A stretch of DNA of 41,066 bases from Leishmania donovani (Eukaryota > Euglenozoa > Kinetoplastea > Trypanosomatida > Trypanosomatidae). Made by a program: the position numbers and the translations under genes. Position 1 is the stretch's first letter. The number at the start of each line of letters is the position of its first letter. The notes under the pieces are model-generated. The model saw only the letters and a list, made by a program, of their open reading frames with translations. It was not told the origin of the DNA and searched no databases. Of the stretch, positions 27,002-36,701 are shown piece after piece. The DNA is taken from the NCBI RefSeq assembly GCF_000227135.1, contig NC_018240.1, positions 608,749-649,814 of the forward strand. The letters run 5' to 3'.

Positions 27002-28063
27002 TTACAGAACTTCGCGCATTGCACACGCGGTGGGCTCGTCAGAGTCCAGGAACTGCTCAAAACGTCGTCGTGCGGCGTTCACGTTGAGGCGATGCAGCTC
27101 CACGTTCACTTTCGGGTCTACCGACACGACCAGCACGTGCGTGCACTCCGTAAACGGGCACAAGAGCGCCGTGAACGTCTCTGTAGCGATGCTCAGTCCG
27201 CCAAGACTGGTCGTGTTGTTCATGCAGCTCAGCTTGAAGTGCTTCACCGTCTCGCTCACCTCTGTCGTGCGCAGCTCCCCGTCGCCCTGCAGAAACAGCG
27301 CCTTGGAGCCATCGTCGGTGGCCTTGCGGTTGATGTGTGTCAGGCATAGAAAGGTGCTCCGCTCGTACAACGCCACCTCGGCGGCGTCGCACGCCATCGC
27401 GATGCCGCGCATCGTCTCCACCAGCACGTCGCGGTGCGGCACTAGCGAGCGCACCACCGAGCTGTAGGCCAGGTAAAGCGAATCCGACCAAATGCTGGTG
27501 CCGAAGAACTCGATGTCCATGCCGTCGCCAGAGTCGATGCAGTTCAGAATCTCTTGCTTGCGTGCCTGGAAAATCTCTTCGCGGACGTCCTTGTGGATGA
27601 GGTCGATCTTGTGCAGGAGCACGAACACCTTTGCCTTGGGGCTGTATTGGCGAATAAAACGCATTGCCTCGCGGAAGTACTCCAGCATCTCCGGCAGCTT
27701 CCAATCCGTCGTGGCGCTGCTGCCCTCGCCACCAACGCCACCAGGGCCGCCGATCCCGCCGTGGCTGTCACGGCACATGCTGTTGATATCAAACACAAAG
27801 AGCATGACGCCGACGTAGCGGAAGATGTACTCCTTCTGGCGATTCAAGTACTCCGTGACGTAGCGGTGCTGGCCGCCGCAGTCCCACAGGTTCAAAAAGA
27901 GGTTGCGCAATATGTGCACCTGGCTCTGATCGAGCGAGATGGTGATGCCGAGTCGCAGCGCGTCGCGAGGGAGGTAGTTATCGAAAATGATGCTGCGCAT
28001 GCACGTCTTTCCGGCTCCGCCAGGCCCCATAAGGAGCAGCTTCTGCATCTGCTTCTGATCCAT
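27002..28063 (-). CDS. RagA: RagA/Gtr1-type small GTPase
   Basis: Encodes 353 aa from the ATG at 28063 (MDQKQMQKLL). In frame an upstream ATG at 28099 exists, but family alignment favours the chosen one. The Rag-type G domain is intact: P-loop GPGGAGKT (13-20), the MRSIIFDNYLPRD segment (22-34) typical of RagA/Gtr1, switch II WDCGGQ (60-65), HKID (151-154) and TSIW (189-192). Residues from about 210 to 353 form the Rag C-terminal roadblock-like domain. A Gly-rich loop (about 98-118), absent from animal RagA as I recall it, separates strand FVFDIN from the following helix. RagA works as a heterodimer with RagC/Gtr2 on lysosome or vacuole membranes to pass amino-acid status to TORC1. The partner is not in this window. 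A CT-rich tract and AG (28188-28258) lie upstream. Confidence 0.9.
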   Translation of the reverse strand: MDQKQMQKLLLMGPGGAGKTCMRSIIFDNYLPRDALRLGITISLDQSQVHILRNLFLNLWDCGGQHRYVTEYLNRQKEYIFRYVGVMLFVFDINSMCRDSHGGIGGPGGVGGEGSSATTDWKLPEMLEYFREAMRFIRQYSPKAKVFVLLHKIDLIHKDVREEIFQARKQEILNCIDSGDGMDIEFFGTSIWSDSLYLAYSSVVRSLVPHRDVLVETMRGIAMACDAAEVALYERSTFLCLTHINRKATDDGSKALFLQGDGELRTTEVSETVKHFKLSCMNNTTSLGGLSIATETFTALLCPFTECTHVLVVSVDPKVNVELHRLNVNAARRRFEQFLDSDEPTACAMREVL

Positions 28064-28187
28064 ATCTGCGTGCGCACATGCGTAGCGCGGAAGAATCATG
28101 CGTGGTGCTGCTCAGCAACCAAAAGGGGCATCCGCGCGTGGCGACGTCTCCTCGGGTTTCCGATGAGGGAGGACAGGCGATCCACAA

Positions 28188-28258
28188 CTCGAGAGGCGAA
28201 GGAAAAGGGAAGGGAGGGAGGGAGGGTGGATGGAGGAGGAGGTCAAAACAAAAAAAAA
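28188..28258 (-). promoter_or_regulatory. Predicted trans-splice acceptor of the RagA-like gene
   Basis: The minus strand carries a T run, then a long CT-rich tract, then the first AG at 28189-28188, about 125 nt upstream of the start. Confidence 0.5.
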
Positions 28259-29260
28259 TCAAATAATACATATAACGGCACCAGAAGCCGTGGAGAGCGG
28301 CGTGTGCACGAGGTGCTGTGCCGCGCCTGCGCAGTTACCTTTGGGGTTGCGTACGGCAGTGCACGTCTTAAACGATGGATGGGCGTCGGAGAATGGGCAG
28401 GTGAGAGGAAAACGATAAAAGAGAACGGGCGGATGGGTATACGGCGCTTAGGGGCAGGCGGAGGGGGGAGGGGTGGAGAGGCCGTTAGCGAGGGGCGCGC
28501 AGAGGAGGTTCGCACGCGGTCTGCGATTCCCTCCTTTTTTTCCATATCATCTAGTCTCATCGCTGCCGCTGAGCACGACAGCGCGCAACCCTCGCGCAGC
28601 AAATGCGCATACCGCAGCAAAAGGAGAGGTGACAGGGAAGACGAGGCATGTGATTTGGTGCGAGAGAGGCAGACACCGGGAACACCATTGGACGCCATGC
28701 TGTCCAACGAGCTCACCATTACTCTTCATCCACGGCACTCCCCCTCCTCCACAACCGCCGCAACCCGCTTGCTCGGGGGAAGTACAGAGAACTCGGATTT
28801 ATGGCCGCTCCGCCTCCTCGTTCCTGCTTCTGCTTTCCGTGTTGCTTTCCTTTCTTCTCTCCCTACTGCCTTCGCCCCCTTCCCTCAACACAATCCGCAT
28901 TCATTTTTGCTTCCTGTGCCTGCTTGTGTGCGTGTGTGCACCATGCAGACAACAACTCTCTCGGAGACACGAAAAGAGAGCGCCACACGAGGTAGGCAAT
29001 GATCGAAGCGGGTGGACGACGGAAGGCGAACGACATCACCGCAGCGCGCGAAACGGCACGGAAAAAAAAGCAACCAGCCAACCCTTAAGGAAACTGATTC
29101 AGCTGCCAAAACACCAGCTCCGCTACCACCCCCCCCCCACACACACACCCGTGGCACGCACGCACGCGCATGGCACCACGCGGCGAGCAAGGGGAGATGA
29201 AAGAGCAGAGGACGATAGGGGTTAGGCAACAGCACAGCACACACACAGACAGGTGCGCAA

Positions 29261-29359
29261 NNNNNNNNNNNNNNNNNNNNNNNNNNNNNNNNNNNNNNNN
29301 NNNNNNNNNNNNNNNNNNNNNNNNNNNNNNNNNNNNNNNNNNNNNNNNNNNNNNNNNNN
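29261..29359. other. Spurious 99-N gap with a 56-base overlap
   Basis: Bases 29205-29260 are repeated exactly at 29360-29415, directly across the N run. This is the signature of two overlapping contig ends that were not merged. Confidence 0.85.
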
Positions 29360-29386
29360 GCAGAGGACGATAGGGGTTAGGCAACA

Positions 29387-30760
29387 GCACAGCACACACA
29401 CAGACAGGTGCGCAAACACACACACGTGCATACACACGGAGGAGGGAGAGGTGGGCATGTGGAAGTGCATGCATGTCCGCAGGAACGGGTGCACTTGCGT
29501 GTCCGTTTAGCAAAAGGAGAAGGTAAGGGGAAGAGAGTGCGAGCGAGCTCGAATTAGTCATCAGCATTCACTTTCCAAGTAACGCCTTCACCGTCATATA
29601 TAGCTAGATGGGCAGCGGAGGGAAACGAGAGACACGCACGCACGTGGCAACGATGAGAGAGAGGGAGAGGGGAGAGGTGGTCATGAGAGGCCGAGAGAGC
29701 GGAGCCACCTCGACCACGAACAACGCACGAGACAAACCACAAAAGAGGGGGCGTGCTTGAGGCGACGCGCACGCGCACACACTTACTCACACGTAAAACA
29801 CAGACGCATGCGCGCTAAGAAAGAAAAGGAGACAAGTCCTGCGCATGCGTGTCACCACCTCCACCTAAACGGCTCTCGCTTACACACACACACACTGCAG
29901 AGTTGAGGGCAAAAGACAAAAAAAGGGAAAACCGCAACACGCATCATCACAGAGTCTCCAGAACACCGAGCTCTCTTAAGCAGTGAGGCCGTTGTATAAC
30001 GGTAACGGCAATGGGCACACGAGCACAGGTTGCCTTTTCTGCCAACGCGTGTGCATTCGTTCTCGGCCATACAGCACCGGCCACACGCCACACTGCACCC
30101 CCACCCCACACATCCGCGCCGTGCGCAGAGGCAGCAGCAGACACACGCCGGCACAGCAGTGCGCCGACTCAGTCAGCTGAGCACGGCCGCCGCCTCACAC
30201 TCTACGCAGACCCTCTCTGCCGGTCGCCACCTGCTGCGCCCCTCGGGGGTGTCCCAGGGCCCCCATCCACCCACCCCCCACACACACACCAGTAGGCAGT
30301 GAGCGTCGGGNNNNNNNNNNNNNNNNNNNNNNNNNNNNNNNNNNNNNNNNNNNNNNNNNNNNNNNNNNNNNNNNNNNNNNNNNNNNNNNNNNNNNNNNNN
30401 NNNNNNNNNCGACTCAGTCAGCTGAGCACGGCCGCCGCCTCACACTCTACGCAGACCCTCTCTGCCGGTCGCCACCTGCTGCGCCCCTCGGGGGTGTCCC
30501 AGGGCCCCCATCCACCCACCCCCCACACACACACCAGTAGGCAGTGAGCGTCGGGCGGGATGCGTTCGAGTCACGCGGAGGCTTCGCCCATCACATGGAT
30601 GACACAAGCGTGTGCGCTGTCGCAGGTCGCTCTGGCCTCTCTGCGTCGTGGGCACGGGAACCCCCGTCACCACCCGAAGTGGTTCGGCAGGGGCAGGGGG
30701 ATAGAGGGGGGGGAGAGAGACGGCTGCTTTGGCTTCCCACCCACGCCCACACACACGCAG
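29387..30760 (-). repeat. Extended repeat shared with 11600-12745
   Basis: It includes the tail segment at 29387-29440, the intervening 29441-29999 (hidden by N in the other locus) and the SIDER-like core. The pairing between these two loci is longer than that with copies 1 and 3. This suggests a more recent duplication or a longer ancestral element. Confidence 0.6.
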
Positions 30761-30810
30761 AGTAGGGTCCCCGGACCCTGTGATACTACGCTGAAGTGGG
30801 CAGCGGAGAT
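29990..30810 (-). mobile_element. SIDER-like degenerate retroposon, copy 4 (length inflated by a spurious gap)
   Basis: It matches copy 2 from 30000 on and copies 1 and 3 from about 30042. The N run 30311-30409 splits it, and 30165-30310 is repeated exactly as 30410-30555, so the real element is about 0.55 kb. It lies about 0.75 kb downstream of the stop of phosphatase copy B, same strand. Confidence 0.65.
30311..30409. other. Spurious 99-N gap with a 146-base overlap
   Basis: Bases 30165-30310 recur exactly as 30410-30555 on the other side of the N run. Confidence 0.9.
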
Positions 30811-31547
30811 GTGCGGTTAGTGGAGAGCAGCGGTCGGGTCGGCGGCGAGAGGGCGAGTAAGAGCACAAAAGGGTTCTTTACATGCCCCCACAGACACGCG
30901 CAGAAACGGACCAGCCCAAAACGCGCATTCACAGCCTCATGCGTGGAGCATGATTTGGTGCACATCACCGCCTTTGAAGGGTATACGTACGATCATGCGT
31001 GTATGCGCGTCTTCCCGAGCACCTTCGGGTCTGTGGGTTTGTCGGAGACAGAGGAGAGAGTGGTGAGAGAACGGGAGAGCAGAGCGACCATACATGAAAT
31101 ACATCGATAGATGCACTGTTCTCGTTGCACGCGAGAGAACAGCGAAGAGGATCGGGGAGTGCTTTCGCTGGTGTGCGGAAATGGAAGGGAAGCAAGGAAG
31201 GAGTCATAACAAGTAGAAGTGGGCACGCCGAGTGTTTTCCTTGTGCCTGTCTTTTGTTGCTGCTCTTGTCCTTGATCGAAGGGCAGAAGAAAGGGAAGGG
31301 CACAGCGTGGGAGAGCAGCGACCATGCATACATGCACGCGTGTGCACACGGACCGGTGTTCACAACCATGTTGCTTTCATTGTCGTCGTACGAGAAACGT
31401 AAAGCAGGTGAGCGGTACGGAGCCCACAAAGCATGCTGCAGAAGACAACGAGGAATCGAAAGAAGGGGGAGGGGCGCACGCCCGGGCACGTAGGCGTCGC
31501 CGGTAAGCCTTTTTTGTATTCGCAACACCGACCACCACTACCACGTC

Positions 31548-34500
31548 CTAGTAGAAGAAAGAGGAGTGTGGAAAGCACGAGTCCAGATACGGACAGTCCC
31601 TCTCATCGCAGCTGTCGTACTGCTCAAAGGACGGCTTGTTCGCCTCTCCTGACACTACCATGACGGCACCACGGTTATTGTTGATGCCGCAGTAATTCGG
31701 TGCGGAAAAGACTGTCACGACGCGGTCGTTGTGCGTCCAGAAGTACCCGTCCATCGCCACCTGGTGCGCGCGGCAAACGAAGTTGAGCTTGTTTCTGCTG
31801 CAGAAGTCGCTCGACGCAGCAGGGCCAAAGTCCCACCCGCACCCTCGCGAGCTAACAGAGAATAAGCCCGTGCCGATGCACGGGTCGGACCAGAGAAGGC
31901 CATCTACAATATCGTGCGCCTCCTTCGACAGATCCCCGGTGCCATATGCGCGGCGATCAATGCTCGCGATATCCTCCACATTCTGCAAGCCCGGCGAGAG
32001 GCCGCCGTGCGTCACAAAGAAGCGCATGTACAGTGTCTGCACAATCGCGGCCAGCGGTAGGTCGAGGAACACCTTGTTCACGGCGCTCCACACCGCCGTC
32101 CCGGCCGCGGCGCCCAGCGACGACGTCGCCTCCGTCAAGAAGCCGTACACGCGCGACGTCTTCTCCTCCTCGTGGTTGCCACGCGTCAGGTAAACTAGCG
32201 TCGGGTATTCCACCTTCAGTGCCAGCAGCAGCAGCACCACCTCCAGGCTGTGCGGGCCGCGGTCCACGTAGTCACCCATGAACAGGAAGNNNNNNNNNNN
32301 NNNNNNNNNNNNNNNNNNNNNNNNNNNNNNNNNNNNNNNNNNNNNNNNNNNNNNNNNNNNNNNNNNNNNNNNNNNNNNNNNNNNNNNNNNNNNNNNNNNN
32401 NNNNNNNNNNNNNNNNNNNNNNNGTACAGTGTCTGCACAATCGCGGCCAGCGGTAGGTCGAGGAACACCTTGTTCACGGCGCTCCACACCGCCGTCCCGG
32501 CCGCGGCGCCCAGCGACGACGTCGCCTCCGTCAAGAAGCCGTACACGCGCGACGTCTTCTCCTCCTCGTGGTTGCCACGCGTCAGGTAAACTAGCGTCGG
32601 GTATTCCACCTTCAGTGCCAGCAGCAGCAGCACCACCTCCAGGCTGTGCGGGCCGCGGTCCACGTAGTCACCCATGAACAGGAAGCGGCGGTCGCGTCCG
32701 TCGGGGTTGCACCGGCGCCGGTCGTACTGCTGGCAGAGCACGCTCGTGTAGAGGTCCTGGAACTGGCCGTGGATGTCGCCCACCACCACCAGCGTGTCGT
32801 GCGCTACCACCTCCAGCTCCAGCAGTGTTGGCTCCTTCACTAGCACCGCCGTCGCCGCAGCGCACAGCTTCATGATGTAGTCCTCGTTGAAGAAGCTCGC
32901 CTGCGTGTACTCGTCGCCGTCCTTCTGCGATGCCGTCGGGGCACCGACGTCGCCGCGCTCGCCACGGCGCAGCAGCCACTCGATCAGCGGCAAAAACTCT
33001 CCGCTGCGTGGCGTCGCACCGAAGAAGCGCTTCTCGCCACTCCCTTTGCCGGTGCTGGAGAGAAGCGGCTTATCGTTCTCCAGGTCGTCAGCGATCGTCG
33101 ACGAGCTCTCCGAGATTCGCAGCCGGGGGCCGGCGCCGCAGCCTTGGGGGTTGTTCCCAGGTGCGAGCAAGAGTGGAGAAATCCCCTTGCCGGAGTTGTC
33201 TAACGTCTTCAGGAGGCAGTTGGAGGTGGCCCACGAGTCGGCGCCGGCGAGAGGCCGCCGTGCGTCACAAAGAAGCGCATGTACAGTGTCTGCACAATCG
33301 CGGCCAGCGGTAGGTCGAGGAACACCTTGTTCACGGCGCTCCACACCGCCGTCCCGGCCGCGGCGCCCAGCGACGACGTCGCCTCCGTCAAGAAGCCGTA
33401 CACGCGCGACGTCTTCTCCTCCTCGTGGTTGCCACGCGTCAGGTAAACTAGCGTCGGGTATTCCACCTTCAGTGCCAGCAGCAGCAGCACCACCTCCAGG
33501 CTGTGCGGGCCGCGGTCCACGTAGTCACCCATGAACAGGAAGCGGCGGTCGCGTCCGTCGGGGTTGCACCGGCGCCGGTCGTACTGCTGGCAGAGCACGC
33601 TCGTGTAGAGGTCCTGGAACTGGCCGTGGATGTCGCCCACCACCACCAGCGTGTCGTGCGCTACCACCTCCAGCTCCAGCAGTGTTGGCTCCTTCACTAG
33701 CACCGCCGTCGCCGCAGCGCACAGCTTCATGATGTAGTCCTCGTTGAAGAAGCTCGCCTGCGTGTACTCGTCGCCGTCCTTCTGCGATGCCGTCGGGGCA
33801 CCGACGTCGCCGCGCTCGCCACGGCGCAGCAGCCACTCGATCAGCGGCAAAAACTCTCCGCTGCGTGGCGTCGCACCGAAGAAGCGCTTCTCGCCACTCC
33901 CTTTGCCGGTGCTGGAGAGAAGCGGCTTATCGTTCTCCAGGTCGTCAGCGATCGTCGACGAGCTCTCCGAGATTCGCAGCCGGGGGCCGGCGCCGCAGCC
34001 TTGGGGGTTGTTCCCAGGTGCGAGCAAGAGTGGAGAAATCCCCTTGCCGGAGTTGTCTAACGTCTTCAGGAGGCAGTTGGAGGTGGCCCACGAGTCGGCG
34101 GCGTCAGCGTGGCATGGATCAGTGTTGATGTTGCCAAGGAGGCTTGAGACCTTANNNNNNNNNNNNNNNNNNNNNNNNNNNNNNNNNNNNNNNNNNNNNN
34201 NNNNNNNNNNNNNNNNNNNNNNNNNNNNNNNNNNNNNNNNNNNNNNNNNNNNNCGCCGCGCTCGCCACGGCGCAGCAGCCACTCGATCAGCGGCAAAAAC
34301 TCTCCGCTGCGTGGCGTCGCACCGAAGAAGCGCTTCTCGCCACTCCCTTTGCCGGTGCTGGAGAGAAGCGGCTTATCGTTCTCCAGGTCGTCAGCGATCG
34401 TCGACGAGCTCTCCGAGATTCGCAGCCGGGGGCCGGCGCCGCAGCCTTGGGGGTTGTTCCCAGGTGCGAGCAAGAGTGGAGAAATCCCCTTGCCGGAGTT

Positions 34501-35010
34501 GTCTAACGTCTTCAGGAGGCAGTTGGAGGTGGCCCACGAGTCGGCGGCGTCAGCGTGGCATGGATCAGTGTTGATGTTGCCAAGGAGGCTTGAGACCTTA
34601 AGGCGACCGTTGGCACTGGTGGCCGGCACTGACGGCGAGTTCACAGTGGGTACAGCTTCCTGCGGTGCACCAGGCACCGGTACCCCGATACAGCCACTAG
34701 GGGTGGCGCAGGCGTTAGTCGCGGGCTTGTTGCTGCTGTACGTCGACAAGACAGGGGAATGGATGCCCTGGATGTGGGGGCTACGATCGGTCAGGTAGTA
34801 CTCCACGCTCCCCGTCACGACGCGAGCGACGTTGAGAGACGCGTCGCCATTGGTGTTGCTGCTGCCTTTCCCTGCCGCGATTGCGCCGCGAGCGCCGGAG
34901 GTAATGGCTGAGGTGTCGCAGCACGCGGGACGCAAGACGTGCACTTTGCCTACCGAGTCGCCTCCCTCTTTAGCCTGACGCGAGATGGCGAACGGCAGAG
35001 ACGTTTCCAT
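31548..35010 (-). CDS. PPP-family serine/threonine protein phosphatase, copy B (scrambled by unmerged contig overlaps)
   Basis: Start at the ATG at 35010 (METSLPFAIS), just after a T16 tract and AG (35043-35060). Stop at 31548. As assembled the frame is broken by two N runs and a direct duplication. Taking each base once (35010-34254, 33807-33245, 31991-31548) gives exactly 1764 nt, an open frame of 587 aa. In that numbering the N-terminal 210 residues are Ser/Gly/Ala-rich and unrelated to copy A. The core has GDIHG (310-314), GDYVDRG (346-352), GNHE (378-381), the LLWSDP segment and RAHQ (514-517), followed by SAPNYCG, so it should be catalytically competent. The C-terminus ends DSCFPHSSFFY and differs from copy A. 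Substrate and exact subfamily are unknown. A SIDER-like element lies in its presumed 3'UTR. Confidence 0.85.
32290..32423. other. Spurious 134-N gap with a 262-base overlap
   Basis: Bases 32028-32289 recur as 32424-32685 across the N run. Confidence 0.88.
34155..34253. other. Spurious 99-N gap with a 347-base overlap
   Basis: Bases 33808-34154 recur as 34254-34600 across the N run. Confidence 0.9.
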
Positions 35011-35042
35011 AAGGGACGCCGCACCACAGAATAATAATAATA

Positions 35043-35060
35043 CTAAAAAAAAAAAAAAAA
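35043..35060 (-). promoter_or_regulatory. Predicted trans-splice acceptor of phosphatase copy B
   Basis: On the minus strand a run of 16 T is followed immediately by AG (35044-35043), about 33 nt upstream of the ATG at 35010. It is the cleanest acceptor in the window. Confidence 0.6.
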
Positions 35061-36683
35061 CTGCACAACGTTGTGTATTCGGGTATGCCACCTCACGCAC
35101 GGAGAGTCAGGCGCCGTGGCACGCAAGAGGCACACAAAACAGCGCGAGAGTACGCAAAATAGGAACGCTCAGCACACGCACACACACACGAAACGTTGTC
35201 CAAATGAAAGACGTCAGGGATGCGAAACTCACTCACCAAAAAAAAAAGAAGGACGAGAGAGCCACTCAAACCTGATGAGGCCGACAAAGTAAGCGGAGGG
35301 AGAGGGGCGTGAAACCCCTCTAACGGCAGAGGAGCAACAGCCACAGCACCCGCAACACACACACACAAGCAAGCACGCAACCAAAACAAGAAACACACAG
35401 AAGGAGCGAGGGCAGAACAGAAGCCAATGTACTTATATCGAGGTAGAGAGAGAGGAAGATGTCGATTTACAAGCAGGGAAAGAAACGAGACACGAAGCGC
35501 ACCGCCTGACGCAAAAGATTGACAGGAAAGCAGGGCAACGACAAAAAAGTGGTGAGAGAACAGAGAAGAGAGGGAAGGGCAGGCGGGACGGAGAGAGGGG
35601 GGCGTGTCTCTTGAGCGACAAGGACGAGCGGAGAAGAAGCGCCAGAGAAGCAAGGCACGAAAATACGAGCACTAAGCACGAAGGGAGAAACCCCACGAAA
35701 AAAAAAAAACAAGGGTTAGACCCTACGGAGTGGGCCCCTCTCTGCGTAAAGCGTGCAACAAGATATGCAGTGCAGACGAAGAGAGGAACGCGATCGATTC
35801 TCTCGTTATCGCCGTTGGTTTTCGTTTATGCGAGTCTTTATGTGTGTGTGTGTGGGGGGGGGGAGGAATGGGGCCAAAGCCCTCCAAGAAAAAGAAGGGC
35901 CCGTAAGTCACACGCGCGCACGCAGAGAGAGGGGCGTTGCAGGAGCCTTCCAGAGAAACGAAGCAAAAGAAAAAAACGAGCCCCGAATACGGCCTACAAG
36001 CGAACTTTTTCCTTGAGAAATCAAAACCCCCAAAAGGAAGCAGGGAGGGGCTGACTGCTGCTCGTTCTATTCGCTTCGATTAATGTACGCACACACACAC
36101 GCACACGAGGCCCGTCTACAGCAGCGAGTCGGCAAAAGGGTGAAGAGAGAGGGGGGCCAGTGAACAAAGACGTGCAAATACACGCACGTGCGCGCACACA
36201 CACACACACACACCAACACCGATATATAAAACAAACGCTATCGCAGTCGCTCTCACTGGCAGGCACGCTGGAAGGGGCGTGTGCTGCTGCTGGTCGTATT
36301 ATCGGCTGTGCGTGCTTGCGTGGGTACGGGTGTGCGTGTGCAGAGCGAGGATGACACGAAGAAAAAAAGAGAGAAGGGAATGTGTATCGATCTCTGTGAG
36401 CCGTGTGAGGGTGAGCCGACGCTGTTGTCTGTTCTACCTTATGCTTGGTATCTTGTCGTTCGACGAGTCCGGAGAGCCAGAGAGCGAGAGAGGGGGAGAG
36501 TTGTCTCGGCGTGCGATACACGGCAACAATGCGAAAAAAAAAAGGATCAACGAAAGGGATGCACTGGCGTGGGGAAGAGGGGGACCAGGACACAAGCACA
36601 CACACAAAACAACAACAGAGCAAACGAGAAAATCAAAGGAGTCGACGATGGGAAGGAGGAGGGCCAGAGAGTCAGCGATGACA

Positions 36684-36701
36684 GATATATATATATATAT
36701 A
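36684..36701. repeat. (TA)n dinucleotide run
   Basis: An alternating TA tract flanked by agatct, giving a near-perfect palindrome, in the gene-free right end. Confidence 0.85.

Larger units (their letters stand above)
28064..31547. other. Spacer between phosphatase copy B and the RagA-like gene
   Basis: No supported gene. It contains the RagA acceptor tract (28188-28258), C-rich (29128-29141) and (CA)n stretches, two spurious N runs (29261-29359, 30311-30409), the extended repeat shared with the 11.6-12.7 kb locus, a SIDER-like element (about 29990-30810) and a (CA)n at 29884-29895. The segment 30810-31547 is unique sequence and presumably the proximal 3'UTR of the phosphatase. Confidence 0.6.
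31992..34600 (-). repeat. Exact internal duplications of phosphatase copy B
   Basis: Four overlapping readings of the same sequence are present: 31992-32289, 32424-33240, 33245-34154 and 34254-34600. Offsets are constant: 32028 matches 32424, 32424 matches 33281, and 33808 matches 34254. I found no base differences by eye in the parts compared. Two joins are N runs. The third (33240/33245) is direct and shifts the frame (offset 857, not a multiple of 3). Confidence 0.85.

Noticed and set aside
27554..29002. 482-codon plus-strand open frame
   Set aside because: It is antisense to the RagA-like gene for its first half and then runs into simple sequence. It mirrors the gene's codon structure.
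31992..34600. Internal tandem repeats of the phosphatase as a natural multi-domain protein
   Set aside because: The units are identical as far as compared, the direct join shifts the frame, and removing overlaps gives one perfect gene, so an assembly cause is far more likely.
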